12,043 bases of DNA, taken from SPGG2 sp964194625 (GTDB taxonomy: Bacteria; Pseudomonadota; Gammaproteobacteria; Acidiferrobacterales; SPGG2). The stretch's first letter is position 1, and each line of letters opens with the position of its first letter. The notes beneath the pieces are model-generated. The model had not been told where the DNA came from. It did not search any database and saw nothing but the letters and a program-made list of their open reading frames with translations. This document shows positions 1 to 5,824 of this stretch, in pieces. The translations under genes and the position numbers were made by a program. Where the stretch lies: assembly GCA_964194625.1 (NCBI GenBank), contig CAXMNC010000092.1:1-12043 (forward strand). Direction: 5' to 3'.

Positions 1-19
1 TTTCCTTCACAACCAGACC

Positions 20-694
20 CTATTGCCTTTTGCCAATACGATACTGCTCGGGAATAAAATATAGATGATCTTGATGTTCGACTGCCAAGTGGCAGGCGAT
101 GCAGTATTCAACCCGCTCCGCGCCTTCACCGTTGGTCTCCCCTAGCAGGGTACCGTCGGGTAAGATCTCCGTGTATTTCCAGTCACCGGTGACATCGTTG
201 AAGCCGAGCGGCATCTTCTGCGCAATGAATAACGGCCCAAGCACGATTCCACGAGACGTCGTGATTGAAAAACTATCCTTGGCAATGATGGACCCAACGG
301 GCATTGTCCCGGCATCCTCGAAGGCACCGTAGGCCTTGGCAGTGGGATTGGCGTAATTATTGAGATAGTGATTACCATGGGAGATGGAGATGTACGGCGC
401 CGTGTTGTATCGTTTCCAACCCTGGTACGTTTCTGCAACCGGATGATCGGAGCGTTCATAGCCGGCTTTCAATGCGCTAACGATGATATTGTAGATCTCT
501 GTCGCCTCCTTGGGTTTAAGGTCTGCCGGGTTGCGTAGCCGAAAATGGCGCCGTGGTGTTTTGATGTCACCGCTAATGTCGCTCATCTCGACGTCGGCGT
601 TCTCTTCCGATTGAGATGCTGCGTCGGCTGTAAGCAATAATCCAAAGCCAGTTAAGAGGCACAGCACCATAACGGTTACGGTGAGTTGTTTCAT
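20..694 (-). CDS. Cytochrome P460-family c-type haem protein
   Basis: A 224-residue exported haem protein. Residues 1-25 form a signal peptide (Lys at 2, hydrophobic core, cleavage probably near ADA-A). A linker follows, then a P460-type domain from about residue 60. A single haem-binding motif CIACH lies at residues 198-202 near the C-terminus, where this family carries it. Conserved-looking stretches include KAYGAFEDAGTMPVGS (120-135), IAKDSF (137-142) and GDWKYTEILPDGTL (180-193). Family members are periplasmic; the Nitrosomonas enzyme oxidises hydroxylamine and has a lysine cross-linked to the haem, while cytochrome c'-beta relatives lack the cross-link and bind NO. I cannot tell which type this is: K139 is a candidate lysine but needs an alignment. 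No partner gene of nitrogen metabolism is visible nearby. The start is the ATG before the signal peptide; the ribosome site is weak (GGGTGG). Confidence 0.85.
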   Translation of the reverse strand: MKQLTVTVMVLCLLTGFGLLLTADAASQSEENADVEMSDISGDIKTPRRHFRLRNPADLKPKEATEIYNIIVSALKAGYERSDHPVAETYQGWKRYNTAPYISISHGNHYLNNYANPTAKAYGAFEDAGTMPVGSIIAKDSFSITTSRGIVLGPLFIAQKMPLGFNDVTGDWKYTEILPDGTLLGETNGEGAERVEYCIACHLAVEHQDHLYFIPEQYRIGKRQ

Positions 695-985
695 ATCGGC
701 ACCACCCTAACTACCTCGAACCAGGGATAAGCGGATCTTGCAGTGTAGAAAACGGTCCGATAGGGTAAGTATCGACCGACCCGTCAGCTGCGTATGGGGA
801 TCCTACTTACGAGGGACCGGGCAGCCGACTCAAATCTTTCAACACTACCAGTTTGATATGACCGCTCACCAGGCAGAAAACTTTCGCCCGCGGCCGCAGT
901 GTGTGGAACAGGTCCTTTGTCCCGGGCGCCTCTCCGCTGCCTTTTCAGTTCTCATCGATAAGGTCCTCCTCGTACGGATGCATGA

Positions 986-1129
986 AACTCCGCGCCACCC
1001 GATTTCCACTACAACCACTACGGCTACTATCCCCGCTATCACCACGGTTTCGCTGCGGGTACCGATACCACCCAAATCGCTGGTACCACTTTAGGGTCCG
1101 TCACTAGCCCCATTACGACCAAGGAATAG
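986..1129 (+). pseudogene. Possible remnant of a Tyr/His/Gly-rich protein
   Basis: After a TGA at 983-985 this frame reads 47 codons to a TAG at 1127-1129. The translation begins NSAPPDFHYNHYGYYPRY and ends in a Thr-rich tail (SVTSPITTKE). The aromatic YNHYGYYPRYHHG run looks like the low-complexity tails of small secreted proteins. No start codon or ribosome site precedes it in frame, so if it was ever a gene its 5' part is lost or frame-shifted. Chance open frame is the main alternative. Confidence 0.25.
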
Positions 1130-1300
1130 GGACTTTATTTGCGCCCGTAACCTCCTCGACTGTCTCGGCATCTAATCCAAAGTACTTGGTCTCACACTTG
1201 TGTTATGTCCGTAAGAACAATGGGTGAAAGATGCCTAGCCGGTCACCGGTCCCATACGGCAACAGCAAGTGATGCTTGTTTGTTAAAGACTTAACAGAAA

Positions 1301-1306
1301 TAGGAG
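1301..1306 (+). promoter_or_regulatory. Ribosome binding site of the secreted-peptide gene
   Basis: AGGAGA ends seven bases before the ATG at 1314 and fixes the start of the small secreted-protein gene. Confidence 0.6.
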
Positions 1307-1313
1307 ATACATC

Positions 1314-1580
1314 ATGAAGACAGTTCTTAGTGCCATTTTGACGTTAACGTTTATCCTGGGTGCATCGACTTCTGTATTCGCGGCTGATCCGGCCGTCGAG
1401 GAGGCATGGCGCAACAGCACCCGGGCGGAAAACTTACCCCACGAGTGGGCCATTGCCGAGCGTGAAGCGAAGGCGGGTAGTCAAGTTGCTTCGAGCGGGG
1501 CTATTCAGTCTGACGCGTCGCCCCAGAACAGAACGCAGACAAATACCTTCGAAGACAAACCTTGGCTTTATGCGCATTAA
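1314..1580 (+). CDS. Small secreted protein of unknown function
   Basis: An 88-residue protein with a clear Sec signal peptide: MKT, a hydrophobic run to about residue 20, then SVFAADP with likely cleavage after FA-A (about residue 23). The mature part is about 65 residues, hydrophilic and Ala/Glu/Ser-rich, with no cysteine and no domain I recognise. It ends FEDKPWLYAH, so it is probably a soluble periplasmic or secreted peptide. The AGGAGA ribosome site supports the start. It is followed by a strong hairpin, which suggests it is a single-gene transcript. The function is not known to me. Confidence 0.7.
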   Translation: MKTVLSAILTLTFILGASTSVFAADPAVEEAWRNSTRAENLPHEWAIAEREAKAGSQVASSGAIQSDASPQNRTQTNTFEDKPWLYAH

Positions 1581-1617
1581 TCCGCTGTAACGCGCAACAC
1601 TAACTTGTGAAGACCGC

Positions 1618-1654
1618 GCAGGCCCGTTTCGGTGTGATGCTGAAATGGGCCTGC
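1618..1654 (+). terminator. Long hairpin after the secreted-peptide gene
   Basis: Two 13-base arms, GCAGGCCCGTTTC and GAAATGGGCCTGC, flank an 11-base loop and pair fully with one G-U wobble. The hairpin lies 37 bp after the stop of the gene at 1314. The downstream flank (ACTTAACTTTC) has no proper U-run, so this is either an imperfect terminator or a transcript-stabilising or processing structure. Confidence 0.5.
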
Positions 1655-1767
1655 ACTTAACTTTCAGACACCCACGCCCTTCTAAATATCAGATGCGATA
1701 CATCGAAGTAATTCCACACCAGAGGATTCAACGTGATATTCGAGATAGCTTAAAGGAGCAAAGCACG

Positions 1768-2025
1768 ATGGCCACCTTAACGGGTCGAGAACATAGGATC
1801 ATAGCCGATGTGTTGGTCGAAGTGGCGCGACAGCCGGGTATAGACATGGAGTTCATGCAGACGGTCGTTCAGCAAACTGTCGCTGCTGCGATGGACGGGG
1901 ACCCCTTGATCCTGTACCCCGCCTGGTTTCGCGATCGCATCATCACGGAATTGCAGAAACCTCAGGTGGCCACACCAGTGCCCGAAGGCGTGAGTCCACA
2001 TACAAGAGTGGTAACCCTAGATTAA
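1768..2025 (+). CDS. Conserved-looking hypothetical protein, 85 aa
   Basis: The frame is open from 1645, but I start it at the ATG at 1768. That codon has AAGGAG (1753-1758) ahead of it, and the longer version would begin inside the hairpin at 1618-1654. The product begins MATLTGREHRIIADVLVEVA, is predicted mostly helical in its first half (residues 5-40), then has a Pro/Val-rich tail ending THTRVVTLD-like. There is no signal peptide, membrane helix or cysteine motif. It is the first of three closely spaced genes (gaps of 31 and 46 bp), probably one operon. Its function is not recognised. Confidence 0.6.
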   Translation: MATLTGREHRIIADVLVEVARQPGIDMEFMQTVVQQTVAAAMDGDPLILYPAWFRDRIITELQKPQVATPVPEGVSPHTRVVTLD

Positions 2026-2056
2026 TCACGCGCACGGGATCGCAGGAGCAATAGCT

Positions 2057-2413
2057 ATGTATACGTTATCACAACGGGTTAGAGACAAACCGATTAACAG
2101 TGAAAATTCGGAGCATACTTCCAGTTCTACTCCGCGCACCGTCGTCCTCGATACCTTCGAGAATCTCGAGGACGCTTGTCTAGCACTGGCGAAGAAGCAA
2201 GATAGTAGAAAGAACACGGACGAGTTCTTCATAGAATTCCGGCTGGACTTGCGACGGCCCGAAAATACACCTGCCCGGGCATTTGCGCTCAAAGGTCATT
2301 GGAAACTCCAAGCTAACGAGTTGCAACGCTTGCGCCATGAGAATATGCGGTTGCGTCAGGAGCGTGACATTCTGGAGAAAGTCACGGCCTCGCTTGTGAC
2401 ACAATCGTCGTGA
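2057..2413 (+). CDS. Hypothetical protein with C-terminal coiled coil
   Basis: A 118-residue soluble protein with AGGAG (2044-2048) eight bases before its ATG. Residues 1-27 are polar and Ser/Thr-rich. Residues 28-60 look like a small alpha/beta segment (TVVLDTFENLEDACLALAKK). Residues 81-112 form a charged heptad-like helix, LQRLRHENMRLRQERDILEK. That last piece closely resembles the leucine-zipper end of IS3-family OrfA proteins, but the helix-turn-helix that normally precedes it there is not evident. It may be a free-standing oligomerisation helix or a piece of a transposase fused to another sequence. It sits in the middle of the small 1768-2834 operon. Confidence 0.55.
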   Translation: MYTLSQRVRDKPINSENSEHTSSSTPRTVVLDTFENLEDACLALAKKQDSRKNTDEFFIEFRLDLRRPENTPARAFALKGHWKLQANELQRLRHENMRLRQERDILEKVTASLVTQSS

Positions 2414-2446
2414 GACAACGGTTTTCATCCTAAGCTGCCTACGGAC

Positions 2447-2453
2447 GAGGAGG
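2447..2453 (+). promoter_or_regulatory. Strong ribosome binding site selecting a GTG start
   Basis: GAGGAGG lies six bases before the GTG at 2460. It is a near-perfect Shine-Dalgarno sequence and decides that GTG, rather than a later ATG, opens the membrane-protein gene. Confidence 0.65.
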
Positions 2454-2459
2454 TATCGA

Positions 2460-2834
2460 GTGAAAAACGTTTGTGTCCACAGCGGCTTTTTCCTCACCAT
2501 GTCAATTGGGGTAGCTGTCATCGGGATCGCCGCAAGCCTTGTCGCGGGTGAGTGGCACTGGTTTTCTAGGTCAGGTGCAGTTGTCGTGCTGATGGGCGTG
2601 TTACTGGGTGCGCGCAAATGTGTGCGCATAGGCTTCGAGGGGATGTTTCAAGACGCGACGGCGATTGGCGGCGGCCCTTCACTCCAGGTGAGCGAGCCGG
2701 AAAATACCGAGAACGAGCGCAGCCGGGACGTTCGCGCTGCCCAGTGGGGCATCTGGGTTGCGGTTGTCGGGACACTCATCTGGGGATTTGGGGATTTGCC
2801 TGACCTAGTCGCCAGTATAAGTTCGGGCATCTAA
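2460..2834 (+). CDS. Small inner-membrane protein, three predicted helices
   Basis: A 124-residue hydrophobic protein starting at GTG. Predicted membrane helices lie at about 10-29 (FFLTMSIGVAVIGIAASLVA), 37-51 and 96-111. A roughly 40-residue polar loop (52-94) between helices two and three includes an acidic SEPENTENERSRD stretch. There are no catalytic or metal-binding motifs. The last of three small plus-strand genes, it ends 82 bp before the lexA promoter. No family is recognised; a membrane-associated accessory or stress protein is possible but unsupported. Confidence 0.6.
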   Translation: MKNVCVHSGFFLTMSIGVAVIGIAASLVAGEWHWFSRSGAVVVLMGVLLGARKCVRIGFEGMFQDATAIGGGPSLQVSEPENTENERSRDVRAAQWGIWVAVVGTLIWGFGDLPDLVASISSGI

Positions 2835-2899
2835 TAAAAAATGGCGTTCCTATGTCCGGCGGCCGGCGTTTTCCGCTGGAGTGGCGCGAAACAAAGAAC

Positions 2900-2927
2900 T
2901 TGTCTTACCTTTGAACCTGTATATAAT
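2900..2927 (+). promoter_or_regulatory. Promoter of the lexA-imuA-imuB operon
   Basis: A perfect -10 hexamer TATAAT lies at 2922-2927, with TTGTCT (2900-2905) as a 4/6 match to -35 and a 16-base spacer. The -10 falls inside the first LexA box, so bound LexA would block RNA polymerase directly. Confidence 0.65.
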
Positions 2928-2932
2928 AACAG
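2917..2932 (+). promoter_or_regulatory. LexA (SOS) box 1
   Basis: CTGT-ATATAATA-ACAG is an exact match to the gammaproteobacterial CTGT-N8-ACAG operator and includes the -10 element of the operon promoter. Confidence 0.85.
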
Positions 2933-2937
2933 TATAA

Positions 2938-2953
2938 CTGTATAAATATACAG
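2938..2953 (+). promoter_or_regulatory. LexA (SOS) box 2
   Basis: CTGT-ATAAATAT-ACAG is a second exact operator, 21 bp from the first (two helical turns). The same tandem arrangement is known at the E. coli lexA promoter. It ends nine bases before the lexA ATG. Confidence 0.85.
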
Positions 2954-2962
2954 GCTAACAAT

Positions 2963-3559
2963 ATGACGCTCACTGCCCGCCAAACCCAGATCTTGCAGAT
3001 GATTCGTGCCTTCGCGGCAGAACATGGCTACCCGCCCACCCGTAGCGAGATCGCACATGAATTGGGGTTTCGTTCGGTAAACGCAGCGGTGGACCACCTA
3101 AAGGCCCTGGCCCGCAAGGGTGTTATCGAGTTACTGCCAGGGGCATCACGGGGTATTCGTATAAAAGATGCCGGCTTACCCGTGGTGGGCCGGGTGGCAG
3201 CTGGCAGTCCACTTTTGAGCGAAGAACATATCGAAGCCCACTATCAGCTGGATCCCGCACTTTTCAAACCCCGAGCTGACTACCTATTACGTGTACACGG
3301 TATGAGCATGCGCAACGCCGGGATTCTTGACGGAGACTTGTTGGCCGTACATCGCACCACCGAGGCCCGGAACAAACAGATCGTTGTAGCACGTATCGAC
3401 GATGAAGTTACTGTCAAACGATTCCAACGCCGTGGCCACACTGTCACATTGCTTCCAGAAAACCCTAGATTTTCACCCATTCAAGTCGACCTACGCCGAC
3501 AATCCTTGGTGCTCGAGGGACTTGGTGTCGGCGTAATCCGTAACGGCAAACTTTTATGA
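2963..3559 (+). CDS. lexA: LexA SOS repressor (autocleaving)
   Basis: A 198-residue repressor of normal LexA length. Residues 1-65 form the winged helix-turn-helix: TARQTQILQMIRAF, the P24-P25-T26-RSEIA turn (24-31), then the recognition segment FRSVNAAVDHLKAL (36-49). The C-terminal half is the S24-type self-cleaving domain. The scissile bond is A80-G81 (GRVAA/GSP), the catalytic serine S115 (GMSM) and the general-base lysine K152 (VKRF), with spacing matching E. coli (84/85, 119, 156). It should repress SOS genes until RecA filaments trigger cleavage. Two LexA boxes in its own promoter predict autoregulation. It overlaps imuA by four bases (ATGA), so the two are translationally coupled. Being first in an imu cassette, it may be a second, cassette-borne LexA rather than the only one in the genome. 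Confidence 0.93.
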   Translation: MTLTARQTQILQMIRAFAAEHGYPPTRSEIAHELGFRSVNAAVDHLKALARKGVIELLPGASRGIRIKDAGLPVVGRVAAGSPLLSEEHIEAHYQLDPALFKPRADYLLRVHGMSMRNAGILDGDLLAVHRTTEARNKQIVVARIDDEVTVKRFQRRGHTVTLLPENPRFSPIQVDLRRQSLVLEGLGVGVIRNGKLL

Positions 3560-4164
3560 CCTTAGATAAACTATTTCAGCGCCGGGACATCTGGCGCGGG
3601 GGGCGGGTATCCCCGTCAACCTCTGATGGACTATCGACAGGATTTCTTCCTTTGGATGCCGTACTCCCTGGCGGCGGCTGGCCCCAAGGGGCACTCACAG
3701 AAATTTTGCCAATGCGAGAAGGTATCGGTGAGTTACGATTGGTGATACCGGCCTTAATACGCTTGAGCCGTAGTAATCGTTGGATTGCCTGGATCGCCCC
3801 GCCGCGCATGCCTTATGCCCCCGCTTTAGCCACGGTTGGAATCGATTTGTCTCGCGTATTGCTAGTGCGCCCCACTACCAAAACAGACACTCTATGGGCA
3901 ACAGAACAAGCACTCCGTTATGGTAAGTGTAGTGCTGTGTTGGCGTGGCCGCGGCAAGTGAACTACCGTACCTTACGTCGCTTACAACTCGCGGCAGAGG
4001 CGAGTCAAGCTTGGGGATTTTTGTTTCGCTCACCTCGAGAAAAGAACTCGCCCTCACCCGCCGCCTTGCGCCTGCGCCTAGAGCCCTTGGGCACTGGTCT
4101 TGCTGCACAAATTCTTAAGTGTCGCGGGGGGCATGTCACCAAACCGATCATTTTAAAGGTGTAA
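3556..4164 (+). CDS. imuA: ImuA, translesion-synthesis accessory protein
   Basis: A 202-residue RecA-like protein. The N-terminal block at residues 24-50 (GLSTGFLPLDAVLPGGGWPQ and then GALTEIL) is the ImuA hallmark. The position of RecA's Walker A loop is occupied by MREGIGELRL (53-62), which lacks a standard GxxxxGKT, consistent with ImuA being a degenerate RecA relative without ATPase activity. In known systems ImuA works with ImuB and the polymerase DnaE2 at lesions, giving damage-induced mutagenesis in the cytoplasm. It starts at the ATG overlapping the lexA stop and is controlled from the SOS promoter. The palindrome cluster begins directly after its stop and separates it from imuB, where close spacing or overlap would be usual. 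Confidence 0.88.
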   Translation: MTLDKLFQRRDIWRGGRVSPSTSDGLSTGFLPLDAVLPGGGWPQGALTEILPMREGIGELRLVIPALIRLSRSNRWIAWIAPPRMPYAPALATVGIDLSRVLLVRPTTKTDTLWATEQALRYGKCSAVLAWPRQVNYRTLRRLQLAAEASQAWGFLFRSPREKNSPSPAALRLRLEPLGTGLAAQILKCRGGHVTKPIILKV

Positions 4165-4381
4165 TCCTCCCCCCAACAAAGGGGGGGAAGAGATGGGTAC
4201 TCAAGAGACAAGACCGTGAACACAAAGCTCACAAGGAAATTGCGTAAAAACCTAACGAACGTCGAACAGGCCCTTCCCTCAACAAGTGGGGAAGGGCATA
4301 AATCCCCCCTCCCCATGTGGGAGGGGGTTAGGGGGAGAGGGTATTCCCTCCCCCGCTCGTTGGGGGAGGGCCAGGGAGGGA
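4165..4381. repeat. Cluster of four G/C-rich palindromes (REP-like)
   Basis: Four hairpins follow one another. (A) 4169-4186: CCCCCC / GGGGGG around AACAAA. (B) 4270-4297: GCCCTTCCC / GGGAAGGGC. (C) 4305-4327: CCCCCTCCC / GGGAGGGGG. (D) 4346-4370: CCCTCCCCC / GGGGGAGGG. Connecting pieces such as TTAGGGGGAGAGGG repeat the same vocabulary. Such CCCTCNCCC/GGGAGGG palindromes are widespread extragenic repeats in gammaproteobacteria and often give spurious peptides rich in PSPCGRGLGGEG, as seen here in a second frame. The cluster lies between the imuA stop and the conserved first residues of ImuB. Confidence 0.75.
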
Positions 4382-5820
4382 GTGAACTTTGGGCATGCCT
4401 ACACTTCCCTCAACTTCCTTTGGAGATTTTCTCCCGCGGAGATAATAGCCCCATTGCGCGTGTGGTCAGTATTGCCGAAGGGAATCGCGAATATGCACTT
4501 ATCTGCAACCGTGAGGCACTTGCCTGTGGTGTAAAACCAAGAATGGCCATTTCTGCTGCTTATGCCCTGTGTGCAACACTAGACGTCCGCCAACGAAATG
4601 TAGCAGCAGAACAAAAAGCCCTGGCGTCCATTGCTGAATCGGCGCAACAGTTTACCTCCTTAGTTAGCCTGGTACCGCCCGATAGTGTCTTATTAGAAGT
4701 GGCGGGTAGCCTTACTCTCTTTAAAGGGCACAAAAATCTGCTTGCCCAATTGAAACAGGGGCTTAAAGAATTGGGTTATGAGACTCGCATAGCAGCGGCC
4801 CCTACCCCGCTCGGAGCTACTCTCCTGGCTCGCAATGGTTTTGAAGAACCAGTAATCGACCCCCATCAGCTTCATTCTCGCCTGGCTCCTTTGCCAATAG
4901 AAACCTTATGTCTTGACGCAGATCTCTTAAAGAAACTTGGAAACTTAGGCCTTCGATGTATAGGTGATTGCCTACGTCTGCCCCGTGATGGATTGGCTCG
5001 CCGCTTTGGGCCGCAGCTCCTGCTAACTTTCGACAAAATCCTGGGTAAGGTGCCTGACCCTAGACAGCCTTTCATTCCATCAACCCGTTTCAAAAACCAT
5101 CTCTTGCTTCCTGCTCAAGTTAACAGTAGCGAGTTTTTGTTGTTTGCAACACATCGTTTACTACTTGAGCTTACAGCTTTCCTTCGAGCTAGAGATGGCG
5201 GCATACAAGAGCTATCACTGGTAATGACTCACTGCAAAGGCCCTGCAACCCAATTGAATCTAAAATTGGTAGCCCCTAGTCGCGATATTCAGCATTTGCA
5301 GGAACTTATAAGAGTGCAGTTCGACCGGTTGAAACTTACGCAATCAGTCGAAGAATTAACTCTTTGCTCCGGTGATGTACTGCCTTTACTTGCGCAGAAT
5401 CAGGATCTATTGGTCGATCGGGCCACCATGCTTGCAATAGGATCAAGATTGATCGAACAACTATGTGCCAGACTGGGCACTGAGGCAGTGTGTGGAATCC
5501 GTACGTCTATGGATCATCGTCCAGAGCAAAGCTGGTGTGTTTGTGCGCCGGGAAAATCTGGCGAGTTTGTCATGGTCGGGCTTCGCCCGGTGTGGCTACT
5601 CACCAAGCCTCGCCTTTTAAAAATGATGCGCCATCGTCCCTGGCTGCAGGGGCCGCTTAGCCTACGAGCCGGGCCCGAGCGCATAGAAAGTGGCTGGTGG
5701 GATGAAGGTGACGTAACGCGGGATTATTTTATAGCAGCAAATCCTGGCGACTCACGATTCTGGATCTTCCGTGAACGTCAACCGCCTTACAGTTGGTTCT
5801 TGCACGGCATATTTTCCTGA
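4216..5820 (+). CDS. imuB: ImuB, inactive Y-family polymerase homologue
   Basis: The frame runs 534 codons from a GTG. The conserved ImuB body starts only at residue 58 (LWACLHFPQLPLE), so residues 1-57 are largely translated palindromic repeat. Other possible in-frame starts are ATG 4315 and TTG 4360, both inside the repeats. In ImuB fashion the polymerase metal ligands are missing: the first motif has C/H where active enzymes have Asp, and the SxDE site reads VLLEVAGS. The body continues through palm, helix-hairpin-helix (near LGNLGLRCIGDCLRLPRDGL) and little-finger regions. The ImuB C-terminal block ERIESGWWDEGDV, DYF, WIFRER, WFLHGIF is intact. ImuB is the clamp-binding hub that links ImuA and DnaE2; QNQDLL near residue 395 is a weak candidate clamp motif. 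The distal gene of the SOS operon, it ends 4 bp from the convergent patatin gene. Confidence 0.88.
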   Translation: MNTKLTRKLRKNLTNVEQALPSTSGEGHKSPLPMWEGVRGRGYSLPRSLGEGQGGSELWACLHFPQLPLEIFSRGDNSPIARVVSIAEGNREYALICNREALACGVKPRMAISAAYALCATLDVRQRNVAAEQKALASIAESAQQFTSLVSLVPPDSVLLEVAGSLTLFKGHKNLLAQLKQGLKELGYETRIAAAPTPLGATLLARNGFEEPVIDPHQLHSRLAPLPIETLCLDADLLKKLGNLGLRCIGDCLRLPRDGLARRFGPQLLLTFDKILGKVPDPRQPFIPSTRFKNHLLLPAQVNSSEFLLFATHRLLLELTAFLRARDGGIQELSLVMTHCKGPATQLNLKLVAPSRDIQHLQELIRVQFDRLKLTQSVEELTLCSGDVLPLLAQNQDLLVDRATMLAIGSRLIEQLCARLGTEAVCGIRTSMDHRPEQSWCVCAPGKSGEFVMVGLRPVWLLTKPRLLKMMRHRPWLQGPLSLRAGPERIESGWWDEGDVTRDYFIAANPGDSRFWIFRERQPPYSWFLHGIFS

Positions 5821-5824
5821 CCAT

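Larger units (their letters stand above)
695..1313. other. Long intergenic stretch without an intact gene
   Basis: This 619-bp gap separates the divergently oriented P460 gene and the small secreted-protein gene. Open frames here are short, overlap one another, and lack a convincing ribosome site or recognisable domain, so I do not call any intact gene. The only protein-like stretch is the remnant at 986-1129, described separately. The last 30 bases hold the ribosome site of the next gene. Promoters for both flanking genes should lie here, but I could not pick out a convincing -35/-10 pair. Confidence 0.5.

Noticed and set aside
738..1107. Two overlapping plus-strand open frames in the left intergenic gap
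   Set aside because: They overlap each other and a minus frame, lack ribosome sites and look like non-coding translation.
1645..1767. Upstream extension of the 85-residue hypothetical gene
   Set aside because: It would begin inside the 1618-1654 hairpin without a ribosome site; ATG 1768 has AAGGAG.
4286..4534. Open frame giving an NPPSPCGRGLGGEG-like peptide
   Set aside because: It is the second-frame translation of the palindromic repeats running into imuB; this peptide type is a known artefact of such repeats.
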